Both the position numbers and the translations under genes were made by a program. A stretch of 64,000 nt of DNA, taken from HGM04593 sp045634305. GTDB lineage: Bacteria > Bacteroidota > Bacteroidia > Bacteroidales > Bacteroidaceae. The notes under the pieces were generated by a model. It had not been told where the DNA came from, ran no database searches, and saw only the letters and a program-made list of their open reading frames with translations. Shown piece after piece: positions 16,135 to 25,133 of this stretch; the first letter of the stretch is position 1, and the number at the start of each line of letters is the position of its first letter. The stretch is taken from positions 1 to 64,000 of the forward strand of contig JAZQZZ010000040.1 of assembly GCA_045634305.1 (NCBI GenBank), read 5' to 3'.

Positions 16135-18769
16135 GATGAGATTCTTTCCGTTTTTGAAAACGACTCTTTTGGTTGTCCTGGCAGTTCTCTCGCTGACATT
16201 GTCGGCGCAGGAGGTGGTTGTCAAGCCAACGATATTATATACAGGTGCAGCACACAAATACACTATTGGTGGTATAAACCTGTCGGGAGCAGAAAACCTT
16301 GAACCGTCGGTGGTAATAGGCTTGTCGGGCCTCTCTATCGGTGACGTTATATCTGTGCCCGGTGAAGAGGTAACTACTGCCATCAAACGCTATTGGAAGC
16401 ATGGACTTTTTGAGGATGTCAGCATCACAGCCGACAGTATAAAGGGGAACTACATATACTTGGGAATTTCTCTCAGACAACGCCCCCGTGTATCTCAGCT
16501 CAATATCATGGGAATCAAGAAGAGCGAGCGCGAGGAACTGGAACCCAAACTGGGTATTCATCCCGGCGGTCACATCACTCCCGACATCATTTCACGTGCC
16601 GAGAAGGTCATAAAGAACTACTACGATGACAAGGGCTACAAGAATGCCGAGGTGAAGTTTGTCCAGCGTCCCGATGTCACAGAGGACAACCGCATGATTG
16701 TGGATGTGGAGATTTCAAAGAATGACAAGATAAAAATCAACCGTATATATATAGAAGGTGCAAATGCCCTATCGGACAAGAAGGTTCGATATGCAATGAA
16801 AAAGACCCGCGAGAAGACGCGTTGGGATAACTTGATATATACAATTTTCAGACCAAAGAAGTTTACCGAGGACCAGTATGTCGAGGATAAGGAGAAAATT
16901 CTTGCCCGTTATTACGAAAACGGTTATCGTGATGCACGTATTGTGAAGGACAGTGTGGTGCAGTTCGATGACAAAAGCGTCGATATATATCTTACCATTG
17001 AGGAGGGTAACCAGTATCACATCCGCAGCATCAAATGGGTTGGTAACAGTGTTTATTCAACCGCTAATCTTGATTATGTTTTGCGCATGAAGTCCGGTGA
17101 TGTCTATGACCAGAACGAACTTGAGAACCGACTGTTGAATGATGAAGACGCTGTCAAGAATATGTATTACAATGAGGGATATGTCTTCTTTAACGCCCTG
17201 CCCATAGAGGCGAGAATAGAGAACGACTCTGTGGATCTTGAGATTCGTGTGGCAGAGGGTGTGCAGGCTACAATTGACCGTGTGACCATCAGCGGTAACG
17301 ATCGTGTGTATGAAGAGGTGGTACGCCGCGAACTCTATACCTTGCCGGGTAGTCTTTTCTCTATGAATGCACTTGAGCGCTCATGGCGTAACATTGCCAA
17401 CATGGGACACTTCGATCCCGAGAAGATTGATCCGGGAGCAGCGCCTAATCCCGAAAACGGTACAGTGGATATGCATTGGAAACTTGAGCCTAAGAGCAGT
17501 GACCAGATTGAATTGTCGGCAGGTTGGGGACAGACAGGTATCATTGGAAAACTGTCGCTGAAGTTCACAAACTTCTCAATGCGCAACCTCTTCCGCAGGG
17601 ATGGTGTGCGTCGTGGTATTATTCCACAGGGTGACGGCCAGACATTTGCCATCAGTGCACAGACCAACGGCCGTTACTACCAGTCGTACAGCATTAATTT
17701 CTTTGACCCATGGTTTGGACGCAAGCGCCCGAATTCACTTTCCTTCTCTGCCTTCTTCTCAATGCAGACCGACGTTGCTGACAGTTATTACAATTCGGCC
17801 TACTACAATAACTACTACAACTATCTCTATGGCTATGGCAACTACGATGGCTATGGATATAACAATGTGTCGTCATACTATGACCCCGACAAATATATAA
17901 AGATGTATGGTGCATCTTTGGGTTGGGGACGTCGCCTTAACTGGCCCGATGATAACTTCACCCTGTCGGCCGAGTTGAACTACCAGGTATACAACCTCAA
18001 AAACTGGCAGTATTTCCTTATAACCGATGGCGTATGTAACAACCTGAATCTCCAGTTGTCACTTGGACGAAGCACTGTCGATCACCCGTACTTCCCGCGC
18101 CAGGGTTCTGAGTTCTCTCTGGTGGCGTCGGCGACACCGCCATACTCGGCATGGGACGGAAAGGATTATGCAAACCTTGCAACCAATGTCAACTCGCCGC
18201 AGTACAAGGCCGAGCTTGGTGACAAGCATAAGTGGATTGAGTACTACAAAATCAAGTTCCGCAGCAAGACCTATACATCCCTTACTCCGGGCAAGTATAA
18301 TCTTGTGCTGATGACACGTGCCGATTTCGGTATCCTCGGCAGTTACGACAAGAACAAGAAATCGCCGTTCGAGACATTCTACGTGGGTGGTGACGGTATG
18401 AGTGGATATTCCTACAACTATGCTACGGATATGGTCGCTTTGCGCGGTTATGAGAATGGTAGCCTCACACCTTACGGTTACGAGGGTTATGCCTATGCAC
18501 GTCTTGGCATGGAACTCCGTTTCCCATTCATGTTGCAGAATGCTACCAGTATCTATGGCTTGGCATTTGTTGAGGCCGGTAATGCATGGACCGATGCAAC
18601 CAAGTTTAACCTCTTCGACCTCAAGCGTAGTGCCGGTGTCGGTGTACGTGTCTTCCTGCAGATGATTGGTCTCATCGGTATCGATTGGGCATACGGTTTC
18701 GACAAAGTATTCGGTTCGTCACAATATGGCGGCAGCCACTTCCATTTTATTTTGGGACAGGAATTCTAA
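16115..18769 (+). CDS. bamA: Outer-membrane assembly factor BamA (Omp85)
   Basis: Inserts beta-barrel proteins into the outer membrane. Layout: signal peptide, about five POTRA domains (roughly 35-440; for example VSQLNIMGIKKSERE and IRSIKWVGNSVYSTANL), then a 16-strand barrel. The barrel starts around ELSAGWGQTG and ends with GIDWAYGFD and FILGQEF, the C-terminal phenylalanine being the BAM recognition signal. Three starts are possible: 16115 and 16118 overlap uppS, while 16136 (MRFFPFLKTTLL) lies just after the uppS stop and gives the neatest signal peptide. A tyrosine- and asparagine-rich stretch at about residues 556-600 is probably a surface loop. It is followed by the ompH chaperones. 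Confidence 0.95.
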   Translation: MMKIHYRMRFFPFLKTTLLVVLAVLSLTLSAQEVVVKPTILYTGAAHKYTIGGINLSGAENLEPSVVIGLSGLSIGDVISVPGEEVTTAIKRYWKHGLFEDVSITADSIKGNYIYLGISLRQRPRVSQLNIMGIKKSEREELEPKLGIHPGGHITPDIISRAEKVIKNYYDDKGYKNAEVKFVQRPDVTEDNRMIVDVEISKNDKIKINRIYIEGANALSDKKVRYAMKKTREKTRWDNLIYTIFRPKKFTEDQYVEDKEKILARYYENGYRDARIVKDSVVQFDDKSVDIYLTIEEGNQYHIRSIKWVGNSVYSTANLDYVLRMKSGDVYDQNELENRLLNDEDAVKNMYYNEGYVFFNALPIEARIENDSVDLEIRVAEGVQATIDRVTISGNDRVYEEVVRRELYTLPGSLFSMNALERSWRNIANMGHFDPEKIDPGAAPNPENGTVDMHWKLEPKSSDQIELSAGWGQTGIIGKLSLKFTNFSMRNLFRRDGVRRGIIPQGDGQTFAISAQTNGRYYQSYSINFFDPWFGRKRPNSLSFSAFFSMQTDVADSYYNSAYYNNYYNYLYGYGNYDGYGYNNVSSYYDPDKYIKMYGASLGWGRRLNWPDDNFTLSAELNYQVYNLKNWQYFLITDGVCNNLNLQLSLGRSTVDHPYFPRQGSEFSLVASATPPYSAWDGKDYANLATNVNSPQYKAELGDKHKWIEYYKIKFRSKTYTSLTPGKYNLVLMTRADFGILGSYDKNKKSPFETFYVGGDGMSGYSYNYATDMVALRGYENGSLTPYGYEGYAYARLGMELRFPFMLQNATSIYGLAFVEAGNAWTDATKFNLFDLKRSAGVGVRVFLQMIGLIGIDWAYGFDKVFGSSQYGGSHFHFILGQEF

Positions 18770-18786
18770 CTATAAAACAAACGACT

Positions 18787-19302
18787 ATGAAAAAGCTATT
18801 CCTTACAGCAGTTGTATGCCTGTTGGCTTTCGCGGGAGCGCAGGCACAGAAATATGTTACAGTGGATATGGAATATATTCTCAAGAATATTCCGGCTTAT
18901 GAACGTGCCAACGAGCAACTCAACCAGCAGTCAAGGCGTTGGCAGGGTGAGATTGATGAACTTGTGCAGGAGGCTGAGACTCTCTACAAAAAGTATCAGA
19001 GTGAGTCGGCATTCCTCTCCGATGCCCAGCGCATTGCACGCGAAGAGGCTATCCTTGCCAAGGAAAAGGAAGCCAGCGAACTCAAACGTCACTATTTTGG
19101 TCCCACCGGTGAGGTGTACAAGAAACGCGAGAGCCTCATGGCACCCATTCAGGAAGAGGTGTACAACGCAATCAAGGATATCTGCGACCTGAAGAAGTAT
19201 ACAATGGTGTTTGACAAATCATCGGCTGTAAGCCTCATTTATTCTTCTCCATCCATTGATATAAGCAATGAAGTGCTTGTAAAATTGGGATATTCAGAAT
19301 AA
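18787..19302 (+). CDS. OmpH/Skp-like periplasmic chaperone 1
   Basis: A 171-residue Skp-type chaperone that holds unfolded outer-membrane proteins on their way to BamA. ATG 18787 starts a signal peptide ending AQA-Q; longer in-frame versions upstream lie inside bamA. The mature part opens with the short strand KYVTVDMEYILKNIP, then a long charged coiled-coil (about 45-125) and a closing helix/strand (YTMVFDKSSAVSLIYSSP), the trimerisation body. It lies 17 bases after bamA and 83 before the second copy. Confidence 0.93.
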   Translation: MKKLFLTAVVCLLAFAGAQAQKYVTVDMEYILKNIPAYERANEQLNQQSRRWQGEIDELVQEAETLYKKYQSESAFLSDAQRIAREEAILAKEKEASELKRHYFGPTGEVYKKRESLMAPIQEEVYNAIKDICDLKKYTMVFDKSSAVSLIYSSPSIDISNEVLVKLGYSE

Positions 19303-19385
19303 TTAACATTTGCAAATTTAACAAACGGATGATTTTTCAGTCATATATTCAGAACGTGAAATTGTTTAATTTAAATATTGAAAAA

Positions 19386-19916
19386 ATGAAGAAGATTTTG
19401 ATTTTGATTCTGATGCTGGCTCCAATGAGCCTTTTGGCACAGAAATTCGGCTACGTGAACTCTGCCGAGATTATTCAGGTTATGCCAGAGTATGCAAAGG
19501 CATTGAAGGATGTACAGGCTCTTGAGAAGATGTACACAGACGAGTTCAACAGCATCCGCACAGAGCTTGAGAAGAAGGGTACAGAGTTTGAGAAGATGCA
19601 GCAGGATTCACTTCCCGAGAACATCCTCAAGCGTCGTTACGAGGAGTTGATGCAGTTGCAGCAGCGTCTCCAGGAGTACGGTCAGGAGGTGCAGGCAAAT
19701 CTTCAGAAGGCTGAGCAGGAGAAGATGATTGAGATTAACCAGAAGCTTCAGGGTGCACTTGACGCTGTAGGTAAGGACGGCTCATACGTATGCATCTTTG
19801 ACCTTGCCGGCGGTATTCCTTTCATCAACACATCGCTTTGCGATGATGTTACCGCAAAGGTGAAGACCAAACTCGGTATTGCTGCAAATGCAGTTCCAGC
19901 AGCACCTGCAAAGTAA
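19386..19916 (+). CDS. OmpH/Skp-like periplasmic chaperone 2
   Basis: A 176-residue Skp-like protein. ATG 19386 gives the signal peptide MKKILILILMLAPMSLLAQ; the in-frame ATG at 19329 is in the AT-rich spacer and would bury it. The family start KFGYVNSAEIIQVMPEY, a glutamate- and glutamine-rich coiled coil (about 45-130) and the terminal YVCIFDLAGGIPFIN strand are present. The short alanine- and proline-rich tail (ANAVPAAPAK) is probably disordered. It is more typical of the family than the third copy and is followed by a hairpin. Confidence 0.93.
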   Translation: MKKILILILMLAPMSLLAQKFGYVNSAEIIQVMPEYAKALKDVQALEKMYTDEFNSIRTELEKKGTEFEKMQQDSLPENILKRRYEELMQLQQRLQEYGQEVQANLQKAEQEKMIEINQKLQGALDAVGKDGSYVCIFDLAGGIPFINTSLCDDVTAKVKTKLGIAANAVPAAPAK

Positions 19917-19932
19917 TGCATTCCATCATTAT

Positions 19933-19969
19933 ACAGGACAACTCCCTTTGAAAGGGGGTTGTTTCCTGT
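19933..19969 (+). terminator. Hairpin between second and third ompH-like genes
   Basis: ACAGGA plus CAACTCCCTTT pairs with AAAGGGGGTTG plus TCCTGT around a two-base bulge. The following TTATTTG is only mildly T-rich, so it may be a partial terminator that lowers the third ompH copy relative to the first two. Confidence 0.5.
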
Positions 19970-19996
19970 TATTTGTAACACCATAAAACCAATATA

Positions 19997-20695
19997 ATGC
20001 GTAAACTCTTTTTGTTCTTGATTGTATTATCTTTTTCTATGCTTGCAAAAGCACAGTTCGGGTATTATAGCAACAACAGTGTGTTGCAGGCATTGCCGTC
20101 GTATGGTCAGGCTGTTGCCGATTATGAGCGCCTTTGTCAGCGATGCGAGAAAGAGATAGAGCATAACGAGAGGGAACTCACACGCCAATATGTGGCATTT
20201 CTGGACGGATACCGTGATTTCCCCGAACCCATTCTGCGTAAAAGACAGAATGAACTGCAACGTCTGGTCGATAACAGCGTGAACTTCCGCAAGGAACTTA
20301 ATGTGTGGCTTGCCCAAGCCAAAGACTCGCTTTTTGCGCCATCGCGCGAAACTGTAGCAATAGCTGTAGAAAAAGTAGCCGTTGCTTGTGACCTTGATTA
20401 TGTGGTAGATACCGATATCACTGCATATGTGTATATGAATACCAATAAGGCGGTTGATATAACCCGAATGTTGCTCGATGCAGCACTTTATCCCGATAAA
20501 CCGGTGACAGAACTCGATGGCTACAACGATTATATGATGGCATATAAGCCTGCTGTTCAACCGGTTTCAGCTGTTCGCGGCGAGACCTTAGTTACAGAAA
20601 CACTTATTGACACAGCTGTTACAGTTGTAGAGTGCGATGAAGATGTTACCACCGATGTCGACGCTGAAGCTGTTGTCGGTGTCGGGCAAGAATGA
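19997..20695 (+). CDS. Divergent OmpH-like protein 3 with C-terminal extension
   Basis: A 232-residue protein with a signal peptide (MRKLFLFLIVLSFSMLAKA-Q), an OmpH-like start (FGYYSNNSVLQALPSYGQAV) and a helical middle with many charged residues (50-130). It ends with a longer tail rich in threonine, valine and aspartate (about 190-232: VTETLID, VVECDEDV, TDVDAEAVVG) that is absent from the other two copies. The coiled-coil segment is shorter and carries two close cysteines (RLCQRCEKE). It is probably a paralogue with a changed client or partner. murI follows after 107 bases. Confidence 0.8.
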   Translation: MRKLFLFLIVLSFSMLAKAQFGYYSNNSVLQALPSYGQAVADYERLCQRCEKEIEHNERELTRQYVAFLDGYRDFPEPILRKRQNELQRLVDNSVNFRKELNVWLAQAKDSLFAPSRETVAIAVEKVAVACDLDYVVDTDITAYVYMNTNKAVDITRMLLDAALYPDKPVTELDGYNDYMMAYKPAVQPVSAVRGETLVTETLIDTAVTVVECDEDVTTDVDAEAVVGVGQE

Positions 20696-20802
20696 TAATG
20701 AGAGACTGAATTGCAAGAGACCTGTAATTGTTAAGTTCCTATAACGATATTGTGGTCCTACGAATATATCATTATTAGATAAAGTATTTATAACAAGCAA
20801 CT

Positions 20803-21651
20803 ATGGATAAATTTGTGCAACTTTCAAAGGATGCAGGCCCGATAGGTGTGTTCGATTCTGGTTATGGCGGTTTGACGATTTATGACGAAATCAAGAAACT
20901 GTTGCCCGAGTATGACTACATATATCTGGGAGACAATGCACGTACCCCTTACGGTACACGTTCTTTTGATGTTGTCTATGAGTTTACACGCCAGGCTGTC
21001 GACTATCTCTTCCGTCAGGGATGTCAGTTGGTGATTCTTGCATGCAACACTGCTTCGGCAAAGGCTCTGCGCACAATCCAACAGGTCGATATCCCATTGT
21101 GTGACCCCAATCGTCGCGTGCTGGGTATCATACGTCCCACGGTAGAGTGCGTTGGTGACATCACCAGGAGTCGCCATATTGGCGTGCTTGCTACCGAGGG
21201 TACAATAAAATCACTCTCTTATCCGCTTGAAATACGCAAACTGTTTCCAGAGATTGAGGTTACAGGCGAGGCTTGCCCAATGTGGGTGCCGCTTGTAGAG
21301 ACCAATGAGTTTGCGGGGGACGGTGCCGACTATTTCGTGAAACGTCACATTGACAATCTCCTTTCACGAGACCCCGAGATTGATACAATAATACTTGGTT
21401 GCACGCACTATCCAATTCTCATTGAAAAAATCAGGAAGTACACCCCCGAGGGTATAAACCTCATCACTCAAGGCGCGGCTGTCGCAGCATCACTCAAAGA
21501 CTATCTGCACCGTCATCCGGCAATGGATGCGCTCTGTACAAAGGGCGGTACAACCCTCTTTTGTACCACCGAGGCAGGCGGTAAGTTCGGCGATCAGGCA
21601 TCGCTTTTCCTCAACTATCCGGTAGAGGTGAAGAATGTCGTGCTTGTTTAA
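20803..21651 (+). CDS. murI: Glutamate racemase
   Basis: Makes D-glutamate for peptidoglycan. The 282 residues have the two-cysteine active site: Cys81 in LACNTASA and Cys200 in LGCTHYPIL, with Asp18-Ser19 in FDSGYGGLT and the GDNARTPYG block. The sequence opens with a 10-residue extension before the family start. The gene closes the uppS-bamA-ompH block, and its stop is close to the convergent permease gene (21 bases apart) with no obvious hairpin between. Confidence 0.96.
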   Translation: MDKFVQLSKDAGPIGVFDSGYGGLTIYDEIKKLLPEYDYIYLGDNARTPYGTRSFDVVYEFTRQAVDYLFRQGCQLVILACNTASAKALRTIQQVDIPLCDPNRRVLGIIRPTVECVGDITRSRHIGVLATEGTIKSLSYPLEIRKLFPEIEVTGEACPMWVPLVETNEFAGDGADYFVKRHIDNLLSRDPEIDTIILGCTHYPILIEKIRKYTPEGINLITQGAAVAASLKDYLHRHPAMDALCTKGGTTLFCTTEAGGKFGDQASLFLNYPVEVKNVVLV

Positions 21652-21672
21652 AAAATACCCCGGAGCTTATAA

Positions 21673-22899
21673 TCAGATATATTTTCTTGTAAGAGCCTTC
21701 ACCGGCAGCCACACAGTCAAAAAACCAACAAGAATGACTGTGAAGAATGTTATTGCCACATCGCTTGCAGCAATTTCAACAGGGTAGCTCTCAATGACAA
21801 AATCGCCCGAAGTTCCCATGGAGATGAGCCCGAAGTGCTGTTGGACAAGGCACAGTGCCACTCCGGCAACAATACCTATGGCAGCTCCCATTGCCGAGAT
21901 AATGGCTCCTTCAAAAACAAAGATGTTTGCAATGGTCTTATTCTCTGCGCCAAGGCTGCTCAGCGTCTTCATGTTTTCACGTTTTTCAATGATGAGCATT
22001 GCCAGTGAGCCAATGATGTTGAAACAGGCAACCATGAGAATGAAAGTGAGGAATATGTATGAGATAAGCTTTTCAACCTGCATTACCTTGTATATGCTCT
22101 CCTGTTGCTCATAGCGGTCCTGTACGGTGTAACCGTTGCCGAGAGCCTTTGCTATCTTTTTCTTTACTTCTGCGGTATTTGTACCCTCCTTCAGTTTCAG
22201 TTCCATAGAGGTGGCTTCGTTTGCCCCGCGACGGAAAATGTTTCGTGCAAAGCTGTCCGATGTGATGATGTATTCTCCATCATATTCGGGCTGATTGAGT
22301 ATAAACACCAGTCCGCTTGAGTGCAGTTCGCTTTTCTTGAAGTTTCTTGCCGGAATGGTGAGGTTTATGCTACCCTGTCTGTTGGGTACGTATATCTCAA
22401 GCGGGGTAGTGAAAAGTACTCCGCAGTTCAGTTTCTGCACCAATCCGCCGCCAAGTACGGCATAGTCGTTCATGCCGTCGTTGAGAATGAATTCCCCCGG
22501 GCCATACAGGGCCTTGTGTATCTGGGTGAGCGATGCGAAGTTTTCGTCTACGCCCTTTATGGTTACCATGGCCTGCTGACCGCCATATCCCGCCATTGCC
22601 TTTCCTTCAATACAGAACGACAAGGTTGCGATGTCTGTCATCTCTGCAACCTTGCCAATCTCCGGTGCATCGGTGATGATTACCTTTCCGCTTGCAGCCG
22701 TAATCTTTATGTCGGCATCAAAAGCAGAGAACTGCTTGGCTACAACGCCTTGGAAGCCATTGAATACCGAGAGCGTGCATACCATAGCCGCTGTAGCAAG
22801 AGCAATACCGGCAATGGCCACGCCCGAAATGATATTTATCACCTGGTGGCTCTTCTTTGAAAACAGGTAACGCTTGGCTATGTACAGCGACAGGTTCAT
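21673..22899 (-). CDS. LolC/LolE-like (FtsX-family) ABC transporter permease
   Basis: A 408-residue permease with one N-terminal and three C-terminal membrane segments flanking a large periplasmic domain, the LolC/E and MacB layout. It starts MNLSLYIAKRYLFSKKSHQVINIIS (ATG 22899 preferred over 22920). Segments: about 22-45 (GVAIAGIALATAAMVC), 280-300, 325-350 and 375-400. By family it takes part in releasing lipoproteins from the inner membrane to LolA or in a related export. The ATPase partner is not in the window. It follows rbfA in the same direction. Confidence 0.85.
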   Translation of the reverse strand: MNLSLYIAKRYLFSKKSHQVINIISGVAIAGIALATAAMVCTLSVFNGFQGVVAKQFSAFDADIKITAASGKVIITDAPEIGKVAEMTDIATLSFCIEGKAMAGYGGQQAMVTIKGVDENFASLTQIHKALYGPGEFILNDGMNDYAVLGGGLVQKLNCGVLFTTPLEIYVPNRQGSINLTIPARNFKKSELHSSGLVFILNQPEYDGEYIITSDSFARNIFRRGANEATSMELKLKEGTNTAEVKKKIAKALGNGYTVQDRYEQQESIYKVMQVEKLISYIFLTFILMVACFNIIGSLAMLIIEKRENMKTLSSLGAENKTIANIFVFEGAIISAMGAAIGIVAGVALCLVQQHFGLISMGTSGDFVIESYPVEIAASDVAITFFTVILVGFLTVWLPVKALTRKYI

Positions 22900-22961
22900 T
22901 GGATTTTGATCTCTCTGCATTGTTGTGTCACCCCGTTTGCCGGGATAACGGAATGCTGTTG

Positions 22962-23297
22962 TTATTCCTTCAACAGCTTGTCGATGTTTTCGATGTAGTC
23001 GAGCGAGTCGTCGATGTAGAATCTTATCTCGGGGATTATGCGTAGCTGGTGGCGTACCTTGTTACCAAGCTCAAAGCGGATGGCCTTGATGTTTGTGTTC
23101 AGGTGTTCTACAACCTCGTTACCCTTCTCCGATGGGAACACACTAAGGTAAGCCTTTGCAATGCCAAGGTCGGGGCTCACGCGCACTGCGCTCACCGAAA
23201 CCATTACTCCGCGTGTCTCCTTCTGCAATCTGAGCAGTATCTCGCTCAACTCCTTCTGAATTAGACGTGAAATCTTGTTTTGTCTTGTACTGTCCAT
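22962..23297 (-). CDS. rbfA: Ribosome-binding factor A
   Basis: A small KH-fold protein (111 residues) needed for maturation of the 30S subunit and cold adaptation. Family blocks visible are RQNKISRLIQKELSEIL, VMVSVSAVRVSPDLGIAKAYLSVFP, and the C-terminal RHQLRIIPEIRFYIDDSLDY. Length and start are standard. It lies between the O-methyltransferase (7-base gap) and the permease, all on the minus strand and probably one transcript. Confidence 0.95.
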   Translation of the reverse strand: MDSTRQNKISRLIQKELSEILLRLQKETRGVMVSVSAVRVSPDLGIAKAYLSVFPSEKGNEVVEHLNTNIKAIRFELGNKVRHQLRIIPEIRFYIDDSLDYIENIDKLLKE

Positions 23298-23304
23298 ATA
23301 TCTT

Positions 23305-23940
23305 TTATTTTTTTCTTATTATTGTAAGTCCGTCACGCAATGGCAGAATTACCACCTCAACACGCTCGTCATTGCGTATCAGGTCATTGAAAGCTCTCAC
23401 TCCGTTTGTCTGTGCATCCTGCCTCGCAGGGTCAATCACGTGACCGTCCCACAGGGTGTTGTCGGCAAGAATCCAACCGCCATCGTTGAGGTACTCCATT
23501 GCCATCTCGTAATACTTTATGTATTCACGCTTGTTGCCGTCCATAAACACAAGGTCGAACTTCTCGCCCAAAGTGGGTACAATCTCAAGCGCATTGCCAA
23601 TGATGAACTCAATTTTGTCGGCGTAGGGTGAACCGTCAATCCAGCGGCGTGTGAAATCCTCCAGTTCATCCTCCACCTCAAAGGTATATAGCTTGCCGCC
23701 ATCGTCAAGTCCTTCGGCCATGCATAGTCCCGAATATCCGGTAAATGTGCCAATCTCCAGTATCCTGCGTGGGCGAATCATCTTCACAAGGAATTTCAGC
23801 AGGCGTCCCTGTATGTGACCTGATGCCATCTGTGGCGCAAGAATCTCGACATGTGTGGCACGGAACAGCCTGTAGAGGTAGTCGCCTTCGGGGCTGCTGT
23901 GGTCGGCAATGTACTGGTCGAGTGGGGTGGTAAGGCTCAT
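23305..23940 (-). CDS. Class I SAM-dependent O-methyltransferase (catechol/caffeoyl-CoA type)
   Basis: A 211-residue methyltransferase. The SAM-binding signature is LEIGTFTGYSGLCMAE (about 77-92), followed by the acidic loop YTFEVEDEL and the metal-binding region FVFMDGNKREYIKYY with the catalytic aspartate, plus ADNTLWDGHV, all typical of the divalent-metal-dependent O-methyltransferases. The native acceptor is unknown in bacteria of this type. A minus-strand TATCTTCG box lies 50 bases before the start. It heads the rbfA operon. Confidence 0.9.
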   Translation of the reverse strand: MSLTTPLDQYIADHSSPEGDYLYRLFRATHVEILAPQMASGHIQGRLLKFLVKMIRPRRILEIGTFTGYSGLCMAEGLDDGGKLYTFEVEDELEDFTRRWIDGSPYADKIEFIIGNALEIVPTLGEKFDLVFMDGNKREYIKYYEMAMEYLNDGGWILADNTLWDGHVIDPARQDAQTNGVRAFNDLIRNDERVEVVILPLRDGLTIIRKK

Positions 23941-23989
23941 TTTACGTTCTGTTCTTAGGAAGAAATTTTTAATTTCTTATTTCAAACTG

Positions 23990-23997
23990 CGAAGATA
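23990..23997 (-). promoter_or_regulatory. Candidate -7 box for the O-methyltransferase/rbfA operon
   Basis: Minus-strand TATCTTCG differs by one base from TAnnTTTG. A TTTG is present upstream but 15 bases away rather than 19. The leader would be about 45 bases and AT-rich. Confidence 0.35.
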
Positions 23998-24123
23998 CAA
24001 CAAAGATTGCAACAAATTCATGGCTCTTTTATTTTTTGTGCTATAAAGATAATAATTTCATTGTGCAAAGTCAACACCGACGCTCTTTTTTTGTAACTTC
24101 GCCTATGGAAAACATTGTCGCCA

Positions 24124-25032
24124 ATGAACAGGAATGCCAATTCGCCACTCATGCGTTACCGCATATATCTGCAGCTCGAGAAGTCGTTGCAGCCCAATAC
24201 CGTCGATGCCTACATCGGCGATGTGAACAAGCTGATGACATTCTTTGGCAATGTAGACCGTTTGCTCACAGTTACGATTGAGGAACTTCGTGAGTTCCTT
24301 GCTGCGATGGCCGATGTTGGTGTCAATGCCCGCTCGCAGGCACGTATAATCTCGTCGTTGCGTTCATTCTATGGTTTTCTGAAACTCGACGGATATATCC
24401 CCGAAGACCCAACGGAGTTGCTGCGTTCACCCAAAATAGGTGTGCGATTGCCCGATGTGCTCACCCTGCAGGAGATTGATGACATAATAAACTCAATTGA
24501 CCTTGCTACATGCGAGGGGCAAAGGAACAGGGCTATTATTGAAGTGCTTTATAGCTGTGGCCTGCGTGTGTCGGAGCTATGCTCGTTGCGCATGTCCGAC
24601 CTCTACCTCAAAGAACAGTTTATCCGTGTGACCGGCAAGGGTGACAAACAACGCCTTGTCCCCATTTCATCGCGTGCCATTGCCGAACTAGAGGCCTACT
24701 TCGTTGACCGCAACAGGATACCGATAAAGAGTGGCTACGAGGATTATGTCTTTGTCAGTGAACGCCTTAAGAAACCTCTTTCGCGCATAACAGTGTTCCA
24801 TCACATCAAGGAACTTGTGGAGCGGGTGGGCATCACAAAGAACGTCAGCCCGCACACCTTCCGTCACTCATTTGCCACCCATCTGCTCGAGGGTGGTGCC
24901 AACTTGCGTGTGATACAGGTGATGCTCGGGCATGAGAGCATCTCCACTACCGAAATCTATGCCCATATCGACCGTGTGCGCCTGCGCGAGGAAATAATTG
25001 CCCATCATCCCCGCAACTGCAAAAAAAAGTAA
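24124..25032 (+). CDS. xerD: Tyrosine recombinase XerD-like
   Basis: A 302-residue site-specific recombinase of the pair that resolves chromosome dimers at dif. The N-terminal SAM-like core-binding domain covers about 8-95. The catalytic domain has Arg148 (SCGLRVSEL), the lysine of VTGKGDKQRLVP, and the HTFRHSFATHLLEGG, LGHESISTTEIYAHID boxes supplying His, Arg, His and the nucleophilic Tyr. ATG 24124 is preferred over an in-frame TTG three codons earlier. It stands alone, without a cargo region or excision partner, so it is a housekeeping Xer and not a mobile-element integrase. The window contains a second Xer at 58615. Confidence 0.9.
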   Translation: MNRNANSPLMRYRIYLQLEKSLQPNTVDAYIGDVNKLMTFFGNVDRLLTVTIEELREFLAAMADVGVNARSQARIISSLRSFYGFLKLDGYIPEDPTELLRSPKIGVRLPDVLTLQEIDDIINSIDLATCEGQRNRAIIEVLYSCGLRVSELCSLRMSDLYLKEQFIRVTGKGDKQRLVPISSRAIAELEAYFVDRNRIPIKSGYEDYVFVSERLKKPLSRITVFHHIKELVERVGITKNVSPHTFRHSFATHLLEGGANLRVIQVMLGHESISTTEIYAHIDRVRLREEIIAHHPRNCKKK

Positions 25033-25060
25033 AATAAACCACGAACACGTTACTCTTTTT

Positions 25061-25091
25061 TTTGATAATTGGATTTGTCGCGTTAACTTTG
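25061..25091 (+). promoter_or_regulatory. Bacteroidetes-type promoter for the TPR lipoprotein gene
   Basis: TTTG (25061-25064), a 19-base spacer and TAACTTTG (25084-25091) match the sigma-ABfr consensus fully. The gene starts 43 bases after the box. Confidence 0.7.
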
Positions 25092-25133
25092 CGACAGATA
25101 TGCGTGCCTATGCGCGTTAAGCGACAAAACTGA

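Noticed and set aside
24124..25032. Tyrosine recombinase as sign of an integrated element
   Set aside because: The gene is of XerD type and sits among core genes; no attachment repeats, cargo or phage genes surround it. The same holds for xerC at 58615.
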